64,000 bases of DNA from Zonotrichia leucophrys gambelii. Its lineage: Eukaryota > Chordata > Aves > Passeriformes > Passerellidae. The notes below the pieces were generated by a model. The model saw nothing but the letters and a program-made list of their open reading frames with translations. It made no database searches and was not told the origin of the DNA. Made by a program: the position numbers and the translations under genes. Positions 39,105 to 50,000 of the stretch are shown here, in pieces. How positions within the stretch are numbered: the stretch's first letter is position 1; every line of letters starts with the position of its first letter. The stretch is taken from assembly GCF_028769735.1 (NCBI RefSeq), contig NC_088178.1, positions 7,320,001 through 7,384,000 of the forward strand, given 5' to 3'.

Positions 39105-39247
39105 ATGGCGAAGCACACGGTGTCCTCGGCGCGGTTCCGCCGGGTGGACGTGGACGAGTACGACGAGAACAAGTTCGTGGATGAGGAGGACGGGGGCGAC
39201 GGGCAAGCGGGGCCTGATGAGGGCGAGGTGGACTCGTGCCTGCGACA
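39105..39247 (+). CDS. ARPC5: ARPC5 coding exon 1
   Basis: Encodes [15 protein letters not shown] through GEVDSCLR plus two bases of the next codon (phase 2). The exon ends immediately before ATATCCT, a U12-type donor. Reading through would add a short Gly/Ala-rich tail and stop at 39305-39307. Confidence 0.95.
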
Positions 39248-42200
39248 ATATCCTGAGGGCAGCGGCGGGGGCGGAGCGGGCGCGGCCGCTGCCGGGGCGG
39301 CCTTATAGGGGAACATCCGTGAGCGGCACCGCGGCGGGCGGGAAGCGCTGGGACGGGCTGAAGGGGAAGGGGCTGAAGGGGAGAGGGACTGGCAGGACAA
39401 GGGAGGACGCTGAACGGGGAAAGGGCTGACAGCAGGAAGACGCTGAGGGGGAAGGAGCTGGCAGCAGGAAGATGCTGAAGGGGGAAGGAGCTGGCAGCAG
39501 GAAGAGGCTGACAGCAGGAAGAGGCTGAATGGCTGGCAGAGGGAAGGGGAAGAGGCCGAAGGGGGAAGGGGCTGAATGGAGAAGGGGCTGACAGAGGGCA
39601 GAGGCTGAAGGGGGAAGGGGCTGGCAGAGAGAAGAGGCTGAAGGGAGAAGGGGCTGGCAGAGGCAAGAAGCTGAAGGGGGAAGGAGCTGGCAGCAGGAAG
39701 AGGCTGAATGGAGAAGGGGATGGCAGAGGCAAGAGGCTGAAGGAGGAGGGGCTGGCCGTGGAAGGCGGCCCACCTTCCTCCCCTGCCCGCAGCAGCCGCA
39801 GTGCCCCAGGGCAGCGCTCAGGGAGGTGTCCCGGGGGATGCAGACAGGGGGTTCCTGTGCCCGAAAGAGCTCCCCATGCCTGCTACCAGGGCTGCCTTGC
39901 CCTGCTGGCCCTTGGTCACTTTGCTCTGGGCTGCTGGGGCTGGATGTGACAAGCTGAGGCCTGTTCTCGAGGGCTGCAGATTGCAGAAGTGATGGGTAGT
40001 GGTTTCTTTCATTTTGACGCTCATTCAGGGAAAGGCCTAGGAAGTATTCAACAGTCCTGGAACTATACAGCTGCTTGTTGATGCTGCTCCTGCTCAAGCG
40101 GCCTGAAAATTGCTGTCTTAGGCTGTAATGTCTTCCTAGCTGGTGAGGCAATCCCTGCTTCAGAGTGTTTTCAGTCATGCAGAAACCAGCAACAGATATA
40201 GCTGTCCTGGTACTTGATGTCCATGTACTTGGTGTCTGGTCCTTAACCATCTGGCACAGGGAACATGATGGCTGCACTGCAGGCAGCTCTGAAGAACCCT
40301 CCCATCAACACAAAGAACCAGGCAGTGAAGGTAAAATAGCAACTGTTTGCTCATGGGTTACTCCCTAAAAATCCTCTCCTGTCTCTGTTACTTCTGTGCC
40401 ACTAGTTGTACCTTGAGGAGGTCACAGGAGCAGAATTTAGGGTATCCTCTGATGTTGAGACATCCATGACCACAAGTGTTTTAATCTTGTTCAAAATACT
40501 GTAGCTCAGGTACAGTACTGTGCATGTACCGTTACCTTGGTGGTTCTCCTACCAGTGCTGGTCGTGCTTTGTGTGCCCAGGTGTCACCAGGTGCCTGTGT
40601 CTGACTCAGACCAGACATGGCAGCTCACAGATGAAATTGCGTTGTGCTCAGGGAGCCAGGCTTGCAGTTCTCACCTCTGACTAATGAAACCACCAGCAGT
40701 GAGCCTACAAAAAAGGAAGAATTGTTTTTTGTCACATCCAATCAAAATGAAGCTGTTAAAACCTCAGGAGAAGCGAGCCCTCCCCCTGTGACAGTGTGGG
40801 AGTCTGCTGGGTACGTGCATTTCTGCCTGTCCCCAGCATGGATCCTGAATAGCTCATGATTGCACTGGTGGGAGGAACAGGCTGATAAGATATGGCACTG
40901 CCCAGCTGGTGAGTGCCTGCAGTCACTCCTGCCTGCCCGAGGAGAGGCCCAGGGACATAGTTCCTGGCAGAGCTGTTCCTGCAGTCCCAGCCCTTTCCTG
41001 CAGGGTGTTACAGAGCTCTGAGAACCAGCTGTTACAAATAGAGCTGTACAGCTTTGTCCTCACATTAATGACTTGGTTCCATTAGCCTCTATTGAAGGAT
41101 TTAAGAATGCATTTGGTGGTGGAATTGAAGAGGGTAGAATGACTGAACATCAATACCTCTCTTAATTTTTTGTTATCTTAAAACTTATATAATTTTACTT
41201 ACAGTCACGTGAGAAGTCCTGCTAAGCCAAGTGATTATGGGATAATAAATTGGGCAGAAAAACTGACATCCATAGTTTCTGTAGGGGGAAGGTGCCTGAT
41301 GTCTTTCTCTGATGGAATTATTCAAAAGTCCAGCAACCCTGAGGCATTCTTTTCTCATGCTGCCTCAGTTAGTGATGGATGAACAGGAGGAGCTGCTCCT
41401 TGCTGATGACATCCAGATCAAAATTTATTCATTCTTAATATTAATGGCCAGTCTGCGTCCACTGGGACTGCTTGGAAAGCACGTGGCTTCCAGCAGTCAC
41501 CTCCTCCAGGCTGCCAGTGGCATTTCCCTGCATCACATTAGTGGTTGTGAGGTATGGAAAAGGCTCTGGTGGGAAGGGGTCCAGACAAGCATTTGATTGT
41601 TATAATTATTTTGGAACTTGATCTTGAGCTTCCACATGAGCATTTACAATTTAGCTACAATTAAGGGGTGCAGAATTGCAAGCACTACAGAGGCAGAAAA
41701 ACTAAAGCAGGGCAAATGTGTTCAACTCTTACCTTGTTTATCCTTGGGAGGATGTGTCTGTTGTGCCTTGCTATGACAAGCTCTTGACACACGGTCCTCT
41801 TCAGAGGTGTTAAAGATGAAAATGCTCTAATTCAGTTTGCCTGAGAGAGGAGCAGTGTTTGGCTGTGCCTCACAGCAGGATGGCTGTGTGTGTGCCTGTT
41901 GACAGGACCGTGCTGAGAGCATCGTGCTGAAGGTGCTCATCTCCTTCAAAGCCAACGACATCGAGAAGGCGGTGCAGTCGCTGGACAAGAACGGGGTGGA
42001 CCTGCTCATGAAGTACATCTACAAGGGCTTTGAGAGCCCCTCTGACAACAGCAGTGCTGTGCTGCTGCAGTGGCACGAGAAGGTGGGTGCATGGGGACAG
42101 CTCCTGCCCTGAGCCTGGCAAGAACCCCCTCCCAGCTGGTGGGACTCAAGTGCCAGATTCAGGCTGTGAATGTGGAGCTCACAGCTGAGTTATACCTCCA

Positions 42201-42913
42201 GCCCACTGCTGCTTCCTTGGGTAAACACCCAACAGTCAAAATTTGGGTTTCTCTTAGACTGAGGCAAACAAAGTAGTTTCATCCAGTGATTCAAGGAGAA
42301 TTTCTTTCCTGGAGGGAAGCAAAATTTGCAGCTTGGTTATGCAGGGAAATGAAAGCTTAATTAAAGTTAAAAAGCTTTCTTGAAATTGAGTGTGATATCA
42401 TACTCTGGCACCCTAGCTGCTGGTGTTTCATGGAGGGCAGGCTGATACTCACGTGCAATATAAATGTGATGCAAGTAATTTCATAGACTCCCAGGATGGT
42501 TTTGGTTGGAAGGGACCTTGAAGTTTATCTCACTCCACAGACAGGGACACCTTCCACTAGCCCAGGTTGCTCCAAGCCCCGTCCAACCTGGCTTTGGACA
42601 TTTCCAGAGATAGGGCAGCCAGCTTCTCTGGCAAATCTGTACCAGGGCCTCCCCACCCTCACAGGGAAGGATTTCTTCCTGATACCTACCCTTACTCCCT
42701 GTCAGTTTGAAGCCTTTCCCCCTTGTTCTGTCACTCCAGGCCATGTTCAAAGTCTCTCTGCATTGCTCTTGTCAGCCTGTTTGAGTCCCGAAGGGAGCTC
42801 CAGGCTGCAGCTGCCCTGGCCTGCTGTTCACTGCCCGTTTGCTTTCCCAGGCGCTGGCTGCTGGCGGCGTTGGGTCCATCGTGCGTGTTCTGACTGCCAG
42901 GAAGACGGTGTGA
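39105..42913 (+). CDS. ARPC5: ARPC5, Arp2/3 complex subunit 5 (p16-Arc), complete
   Basis: ARPC5 is the smallest subunit of the seven-member Arp2/3 complex, which nucleates branched actin filaments in the cytoplasm. Four coding exons (39105-39247, 40258-40330, 41906-42082, 42851-42913) join to 456 nt, giving 151 aa plus stop, the usual vertebrate length. The product reads [20 protein letters not shown] at the start, has [20 protein letters not shown] in exon 3 and ends [14 protein letters not shown], near-identical to mammalian ARPC5. It is this protein and not the paralogue ARPC5L. The start has a strong context (GCGGCCATGG). Intron 1 is of AT-AC type and only that splice keeps the frame (CLRQ-GNMMAAL). 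Intron 3 contains an antisense CR1 copy. NCF2 follows in the same orientation. Confidence 0.97.
39248..39254 (+). promoter_or_regulatory. ARPC5: U12-type 5' splice site (AT-AC)
   Basis: ATATCCT follows the exon directly and matches the first seven bases of the minor-spliceosome donor consensus ATATCCTT. No GT donor at this junction preserves the conserved CLRQGNM reading. Confidence 0.9.
39352..39757. repeat. 33-bp VNTR in ARPC5 intron 1
   Basis: Purine-rich tandem array. The right half (about 39604-39755) has near-perfect 33-bp units of the form GGCTGAAGGGGGAAGGGG then CTGGCAGAGGCAAGA; the left half is more irregular. Because 33 is a multiple of three, the array stays open in several frames. 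This produces the long Pro/Ser/Phe-rich antisense frames of 305 and 324 codons (38815-39732 and 39303-40277), which are artefacts. Confidence 0.93.
40240..40257 (+). promoter_or_regulatory. ARPC5: U12-type branch site and AC acceptor
   Basis: TCCTTAAC at 40240-40247 is the U12 branch-site core. The intron ends in AC at 40256-40257, about 11 nt downstream, the short spacing typical of minor introns. No polypyrimidine tract is present. The exon continues AGGGAACATG. Confidence 0.9.
40258..40330 (+). CDS. ARPC5: ARPC5 coding exon 2
   Basis: Completes Gln then [20 protein letters not shown] and QAVK. Donor GTAAAA at 40331, phase 0. Confidence 0.96.
41906..42082 (+). CDS. ARPC5: ARPC5 coding exon 3
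   Basis: 59 codons, [20 protein letters not shown] through LLQWHEK. Acceptor TTGACAG, donor GTGGGT, phase 0 at both ends. Confidence 0.97.
42481..42762 (-). mobile_element. CR1 LINE 3' fragment in ARPC5 intron 3
   Basis: Antisense CR1 3' end. It reads GGTTGGAAGGGACCTTGAAG, then GGGACACCTTCCACTAGCCC, then CCGTCCAACCTGGCTTTGGA, then AAGGATTTCTTCCTGATACC. It is 5'-truncated and ends about 90 bp before exon 4. Confidence 0.92.
42851..42913 (+). CDS. ARPC5: ARPC5 coding exon 4 (last)
   Basis: [20 protein letters not shown] followed by TGA at 42911-42913. Acceptor TTTCCCAG. The C-terminus matches mammalian ARPC5 exactly in length. Confidence 0.97.
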   Translation, partial: ALAAGGVGSIVRVLTARKTV

Positions 42914-44044
42914 CTGCAGCAGGGAGCGTTGCTGTGACTCCAGCAGGGAGCACCAGCCCTGACCCCCTGGCACGGCCGCCCCCGGGCAGCTCTGCCCCCC
43001 AGCTTTGCCTTCGCCCTGCTGCTTCTGTCATACCCCACCAATGATGCGTCGTGATCTCTTCTGCAGTTCAATCCTGGAAAATTATGAAGGTGCAATTTTA
43101 CTTCTAACAGGAATCTTTGGTACTCGCCAGCCTTTCAGTGACATATTCAGTGATGTAAACAATTTGGTGTTTAGAGTGATTTGCATTTGTGTGTAATTGT
43201 GGCAGATTTGGACCTGATTCTCTGAGCAAGTGCTGAGGGACACAGGGCAATGTCTTAATTTTTTGCTAGCCAAGCAGCGTTTTGAGCTAAAATCTTGTAT
43301 TTGAGAAGTGGGGCAGCTATTATTAACACAGGTAACTGGACCATATTGCCTTTGGTCAACCTCTGACCCTACATCTGTGAACAGGAGAGAAAAAAAGCTC
43401 TTTTCCAACCCCAATTATCATTCCAGAGAGCTGAGTATTTTCCTTAACCTGCTCAGGTTCCTTGCCATCAGTCTGATGCTGGGTCCACAGTGGGAAGGTC
43501 ACAGTGGGATGGAGTTGTCCATCATGCAGTTTGGAAAAAAGGTTAATGGTCCATTTACACTGGAGCCCAGCCCAGTGAACTCTTCTTATTTTAGGGAGCA
43601 AAGCTCCTGAGGAGAAGAAGAAAAAGCAGCTTTTACACAGCAAATCATCTTTCAGCAATTGGAAAGTGATTTGGTTTTGTCAAGCACAACTAAATGGCTG
43701 CTTGGGGTAGTGTGAGAAACATATCCTGGTATCGACACCATCCTTGCAGAGCCTCCCCTATTTCGTTTTCTGGGTGTGTAGGGTCTGTAAGGATACCAAA
43801 CAGTTCACATTCCTGTTGCATTGTGCCTCATCATGTTAGCTACTGGGCCAGTCAGGTTCCCAAACAAAGAGAATTTTAAAGAATTAGGAAAGCCCAGGGC
43901 ATCCCAGACCACGGATCACCGTAGAAGGTTTAGGGCCAGGACTGAAATATATGTGTTTTAATTTCACTATTTTACTACAGTTCAGTTGTGTAAAACTGTT
44001 GGGGACCTTGTGTTTTTTGATATCTGCTTTGTTTTTGTAATAAT

Positions 44045-44064
44045 AATAAAGACCAGACAATAAA
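44045..44064 (+). promoter_or_regulatory. ARPC5: ARPC5 polyadenylation signals (two)
   Basis: AATAAA at 44045-44050 and again at 44059-44064, followed by a GT-rich stretch (CTGTGTCTGACATG) from about 44086. This implies a 3'UTR of about 1.15 kb from 42914. No other strong signal was noticed between the stop codon and here. Confidence 0.75.
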
Positions 44065-44080
44065 TCATCACTGAATATTT

Positions 44081-46600
44081 ACTCACTGTGTCTGACATGC
44101 CTTCAGTGGAGACAGGAACCAGCACAGCTGCCCCTAAACCATTCAGTGCCTCCCAAATTCTCTTCTTAGGATGCTTCTGTTTGCTCACTGCCTCCAGAAG
44201 AACACAGGCACATCCACAGGAGGCACTGAGATAGCAGGTGGGAGACCCAGTCTTGCTACAGAAGGCATCCAGGTTTCACCCATAGATCTGTACAGATATT
44301 CTGGTTGTGCAGTGAGGGTTCTGTCCTTACAGCTCTGCCAGGGACTGTGATTGGCTCCTCTGGTTCTCTCTGCTTGCCCAGATCTGGGTTCAGACATCGA
44401 TGAACCTCATTTAAACAAATAAGCTGTAATCCCAGAGAAGTGGAAAGTATTTTCCAAAGCAATTGATGCCAAAGCAGATCAGCTGCCTCTAGATGGCATT
44501 AGATAAATGAAGTGAATAAATGGAGTGGTCTTAAGGTTCTGCAGATCCCCTTGTGTGAGGCTGTGATGGACTTGAGAACATTTACAGAACATGTACATCC
44601 ATGTTTCTGTTCAGGGATGTGCTAAAACACGCATTGATATGGGGATAGGGCAGGATTTGCAGGGGCAGCTCTGCTGGTAATGAGTGACAGGAGGGGAAAA
44701 AGTAAATCTAGTCTTAAAAACTTTTCCTCCAAATCGTGCCTTGCTTGCATTGGTGGATGGTACGGACACCATGGCAGGGGTTCAGATGCCTTCAATGGAG
44801 AGCCTCATGCAGGTCAGACTGGGAAGGGTGACAGGGCTTACAGAGCTCTGCTGCCTTCAGCTCTAGCCAGAGCATGTGGCAGTGGCACCTTCTCATCACC
44901 TCCTGCTTTTGTGCTAGTCGAGACCTGCTGCTGTCCTCACATCCACCTCAAGTGTCTGCCTCCATTTGGGAAAAGAGCCAAAACCCCCAAGTCCTGAGCA
45001 GAGAGCTCCAACTTGCCTTCCTGGGAATGAGCTGGACATGCTCCTCCACTTCTCCTGCCCAATAAAACTCAGAAAAAAATCTTCCCTCGTGCATAATGGG
45101 GGGCTCTTTGTGCCTGAATCAGTCTTTGTTGACTCTTCAGAAATTATAAACTTGTACATATTGTAGCTGTACAAAGTCAAAACCTGTGCACTGCACCCCA
45201 GCTGGATTTTGGACATTTCATATTGGTGAACTGGGTTTGCTGGATTCCAGGAGTCTTCCACAGGAAATGTCACCATCTCTGTTACTCACTTCCTGTTGGA
45301 CGTTATCGTAGAAGAAATGAGTTCACCTACTGAGTCAGCTTTGGGCAGAGAAAGGGGAACAAGAGACTCACTCTTGCTGCAAGGGCTGTGTTTATCACAG
45401 CTCTGAAATCTCACTGTTAAGTTACAAATACCCAGCTGCTGTCAGCATTACAATGGGGATGATCTCTCATCCTCCTCCAGCTCCCCTTGTACTGCTTTTG
45501 GGATAAACCTGACTGAGCAGTGCACCAATTCCCATCATTAAATGAGCAGGAAATTAAGCCTCCAATAAGGTGAACCATTTGCTGCTCCATGGTGCCTCCC
45601 ATCCCTCACAGGAATCAGAAAAGGCACCTAGAGGGATGTTTTTACACTCACCATGTTGTTATTCCTGCCCTTTTACCTGGGCATCACTTCAGCTTGTTGC
45701 ATCTCCCTCTGCTTCCCTGGAGATCAGAGAGTCTTCCATGCTCCTGTGGGAAGCCCATAGGAGGCAGGGGGGATGCTGAGGGCACACATGCAGCTGGAGA
45801 ACCAGAGAGCCCCAGGCTCAGAGTTCTGTTTGCTCCTACTTTGGATTAAAACCCCAGTCTTTGCTGCTCTGGGGCACAGGTTTCTCCATCAGCAGTACTC
45901 ACAAGTCACCTCCCCAGCCTCCCTCCCACTGCTGGAGTTATGTAATTTGCTAGAGAAGTTTTGGTAAAGGCACAAGGGCTGAGTCTTGCTGACATATTTT
46001 AAGCTCTTACAAAATATACATCACATTGCTGGTAGATGGGGCAGAGGCAAAGTACTTACAAAAATGCCTAAAAACCATGTGCTCCAAACCTGTGAGTCAG
46101 CAGCAGGTCAGAATCCTGCTACCACCACATGCCCCGTGCTCATCACTTGGCCCTGTGCTCCCAGCAGTGCTCCAGAGCCAGTTATGCTTCCTTGGCACTA
46201 AAACACCTGGACAGAAGAGATGATGGGCTGAGCCCTGGGGACATGGTGCAGCACAGCCACTGCCCCAGGAACCTCATCCATGGGCAGCTCCATGGGCCCT
46301 TAGCAGGGAACTCCACACAGGGACAACACGGTGGGGTCGGGAAGAACCGAGGATTTCCCAGGCGGTGCCTTGGGCTCTACTTCACCTCCTCACTCAGGCA
46401 GACAGGGGAGCCCCAGGGCTGTGCCTGCCAGGAATTGTCGGCAAGAGCCGCTTGGCAATGATGAGGCTGCGCTTTGCAGGGCACCGAGGCGCCCGCAGCC
46501 CAGCGCTCATCCTGGGATTTTGCAGCCTGAAATTTGACCTGATGAACTACCCAGCTGACAAAATCCATGGCTCCTAATGTAAAAATGGGAAGATCAAAAC
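44081..46600. other. ARPC5-NCF2 intergenic region
   Basis: About 2.5 kb with no recognisable exon, RNA gene or repeat of note. Open frames are short and unconserved in appearance. A non-coding upstream NCF2 exon could lie here but is not visible. Confidence 0.6.
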
Positions 46601-46679
46601 CCGAGCAGGCGAGGAGCGGCTGCCCGAGAGGAGCAGGGATGCAGCCCATGGCCACCGCTGTGTCACACGCAGCCTCGGC

Positions 46680-46850
46680 CCCACTTCCCCACGCCGGGGC
46701 TGATGCGAGCGGGGCCACTTCCTGCCGGGTTAGTGACACGGCCGGGCAAGGCAGAAGTGCAGGCAGAAGGGAGCCAGAGAGGCCGAGCTGCGCCACAAGG
46801 AAGGACAGCGACAGGGTGAGACGACACGGGGATCCCTCTGCCACCACGCC
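46680..46850 (+). promoter_or_regulatory. NCF2: NCF2 proximal promoter / 5'UTR with ETS (PU.1-like) sites
   Basis: GC-rich stretch directly upstream of the NCF2 start. It has two antisense ETS cores, CACTTCCC (46683-46690) and CACTTCCT (46716-46723); the second is AGGAAGTG on the minus strand, a PU.1-type core. PU.1 control of NCF2 is established in mammalian myeloid cells. Occupancy here is inference. The exact transcription start is unknown. Confidence 0.5.
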
Positions 46851-47024
46851 ATGTCCCTGGTGGAGACGATCCGGCTGTGGCAAGAAGGGGTGTGCGCTGC
46901 GGACAGGAAGGAGTGGAGCGCTGCCCTGGACGCCTTCTCGGCCGTCCAGAACCCCCCTGCCAAAATCTGCTTCAACATCGGCTGCATCCAGCTTGTCCTG
47001 GGGAAGCTGGCCGAGGCGGAGGAG
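46851..47024 (+). CDS. NCF2: NCF2 coding exon 1
   Basis: 58 codons, [20 protein letters not shown] through GKLAEAEE. First TPR and part of the second. Donor GTAAGA, phase 0. The start matches the family N-terminus MSLVE. Confidence 0.96.
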
Positions 47025-50000
47025 GTAAGATACAGCCCCTAGGGCCGCTCATCCTCCCCTCTGGGACTTGCCCAGGGCGTGGTGGGGCTGGAAGGAATTA
47101 ATAGCATCACACTCTAAGGGATGGATTGGGGGCCTTTTAAAGCTGTGAGGAAGGGGACAGCCCTAGGCTGCCGAACCTGTTCTGCCAGTGAATCAGAGGT
47201 GAGGCAGCAGCAGTGGTACAGGCTCACTGCTCACTCTCCCTCTCTCCAGGAGGTGACCATGCTGGCATGGCTCCAGCTCAAAAACCCCAGGAGCCTGGTC
47301 CAGGCTCCCCCCCACCCACTGCCCAGTGCTGCAGGGAGACACTGCCCACAGAGCCCAGCTTGGGCAGCTCAGCTAAACCAGTATAGGTAAAACCGCTCTA
47401 CGCTCTCAGCTTTTTTAAGGTGTCCCCTTTTTACCTCCCCCTTTGCCCCACTCCTACCTCTGCAGGCGTTCACCCGGAGCATCGGCTGTGACAAGCACCT
47501 GGCTGTGGCTTACTTCCAGCGGGGGACCGTGTCTTACCGGAGCCAGAAGTGAGTGGAAGGGTTTCAAGTTTCATTCTTGCCACTTACAGAGATGCCAGCC
47601 TTCATTTGAGGATGGCCCCAGGCAGGTTGATGCCCCAGAGCCCAGACTGAAAGCCTCTGAGGTTAAACAGGCTCCTACTCTTCAGCACTGCAGTCCTGGG
47701 ATTAACATGAGCCTCAAAACCTCTCTCCTTCCCTGGGGTGTCTGAAACACTACAAGGATAGAGAGAACTCACCAAGTCTGAGTACAGGCTTAGAGGCAGG
47801 CAGGTTGCCACTGCGAGCTGGTGACACCTTCATCCTGTGCTCCCCAGCCATGGAAAGGCCATGGAGGATTTCAAAGAGGCGCTGGCCCAGCTGCGAGGGA
47901 ACCAACTCATCGACTACAAGATCCTGGGGCTGCACTACCGGCTCTTTGCCTGCGAGGTGAGACACACCTGGCCACCAGCTGGACCCCAAAACTCTGCTCT
48001 CCAGCCTTCTCCAGCATGAGAAATCTAAAGAGGACACAGCCAGCCTCTTTTGTACCTTGCAAAAACCAAGCAAGCGGATGCAGTGCCACTGCCCCACTGT
48101 CCTTTCCTTTCCTGGCAGCTCTGGCTGCTCCAAGAGCTCTTTCCCTTGCTTCCATCCCTCCAGCAGATTCTCTACAACATTGCACTGGTGTATGCCACAA
48201 CAGAGAACTGGGAGAAGGCTGAGGAGCACCTGACCCTGGCCATGAGCATGAAGAGTGAGCCCCAGCACAACAAGATAGACAGGGCAATGGAAGCCATCCT
48301 GGTATGGAGGAGCAGGTCCCACAGGGAGAGGGAGGGAAATCCCGCTGACAGCACATCCAGCTTTTAGCAGGATTAAAATGCCGTGGGAATAGTTATTGCA
48401 GTGGGACACGAGTCTGTGGGATGAGCTTTGGGTCACTGGGGAGGCAGGGATGGGAAGATGGGATTCCATGGACCACACCTGGGCTGGAATTGGGCTGTCA
48501 TGGTGGGGGTCTGGAGCAGTCCCCAAGCCCAGGGCAGAAGGGACATTCATCACTCCCTGCTCTCACCTCCAAAGTCTCCATGACTTGTCTGTGCCACAGA
48601 AGCAGAAGCTCTGTGAGCTGGTGGCCATTCCTGCAGGGAAGCTGTTCAGGCCAAATGAGAAGCAAGTGGCTCAGCTGGAGAAGAAGGACTACCTGGGAAA
48701 GGCAATGGTAAGAAAGATCTGTACTATTTATTCAGGCCAAGCCTGTGGGCTGAGAAGAGCTGTTGACTACCTTCTCATCATCCCTCTGGGCTGCTGTCTG
48801 CTGCCTGGGAGGCAGCCAGAGACAGGGAGCTGGTCTCTGCCTCGGGGATCCCCCAGACATGGAGAGAGGGATGGCACACAGGGATCTCGTGGGAAACAGG
48901 GAGACTGCAATACCAGAGCTAGAAGTATGTTCCTGCTGAGCATGGCCTATTTCTAGTTTGTCTCCTTAGTGAGACATGAGGGATAGTCAGCAATGAGCTG
49001 CAATGGTGCTCCACTGGAGCTTTAGCTCAAGCCAAGGCATTTTCAGGGGTGGGGGAAAGGAGCTATTTAACATCTGACACCCACAACCAACCTTCAGCTC
49101 TTCCACCTCTCTGTTTGAAAAGGGCTTTTCAGCTCAGATAAGGAAGCAAGCTTTTCTTCTGTGAGTGTGCAAAATCCACTCACTGGGATACCACCTCTGG
49201 ATTCAGGCCCTGGGAGGCAGCACTTGTCCAAAAAAGGAACCAGGCACTGGGGAATCAGACAGCTGAGAGCCAGGCAGCTCCTTTAGTGCCAGAAACATGC
49301 ACAAAAACATGTTTCAACTTTCTAAATTACATTTAAGGTCACCTGTAGGAGGTATGGGCTTGAGCTGGGTACTGGCTCCATTCAACATTTGTGATTAAAA
49401 CAGAATGGGAAATTTTAAGGTTTTAACACCTCAAACCACAGAAACAGCCAGGCTAAGAGCAGAAAACTTACCCCAGCTGAGAGGGAAGCTTTGGTACCTG
49501 AGGCACTCAGTCCAAGATGCTTAGCCTAAAATCATAGCCTCTCCAGAGCTTAAAGCACCCTGAGCAGCCTGGCTTGGCCAGCAGCAAAGGAGGAGGGTGG
49601 ACATCAGAGGTCTGAGAGGGGTCTAGGGGCACCAAGTCACTCTTTGTCTCTGGCCCTAGGTGGTGGCCTCTGTGGTGGACAAGGATGATTTTTCAGGATT
49701 TGCTCCCCTGCAGCCACAGGTAAGATCTGTCAGTGAACAGCATGCTCAGGGCAGAGTGACATGGGGGCTGTCACCCACTCTGGGGAGCACCCTTGCCACC
49801 CTGAACTCTGTGCCACCACCGTGGGGAGGAGGCAGGCACTGCTTCCATGGATCCACTGCTCCCTCCACCATCAGGAAGCTCATCCCAAACCCCCCCACAG
49901 CTGGGGCTGAGGTTAGGCTGGTTCCCTGCATGGGGAAGCAGTGGGTGGGGTGATGGCTCTCTGCAGGGAGCTGTCTCTGACCCTCCCCAAAGGAATCATT

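Larger units (their letters stand above)
38930..39345 (+). promoter_or_regulatory. ARPC5: CpG island, ARPC5 promoter, 5'UTR and exon 1
   Basis: CpG-dense block with GGGGCGGGGCGGGCC and GGGGCGGGCGCGGCC GC boxes within 60 bp upstream of the start codon and no TATA box. The left part is CR1-derived. In mammals this promoter is close to a divergent RGL1 5' exon. A minus-strand transcript from here is possible but not demonstrable. Confidence 0.75.

Noticed and set aside
39240..40270. A GT-AG alternative for ARPC5 intron 1 (acceptor CACAG|GGAACATG)
   Set aside because: It would break the CLRQGNM frame, and no suitable GT donor exists at the exon end. AT-AC with a U12 branch site fits exactly.
39303..40277. 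324-codon minus-strand frame, the longest in the window, and a 305-codon neighbour at 38815-39732
   Set aside because: Both read through the 33-bp VNTR in ARPC5 intron 1. The Pro/Ser/Phe/Leu repeats are the antisense of a purine-rich array whose period is a multiple of three.
47750..48553. 267-codon minus-strand frame
   Set aside because: Antisense to NCF2 exons 3-4 and their introns, with no recognisable domain and no splice context.
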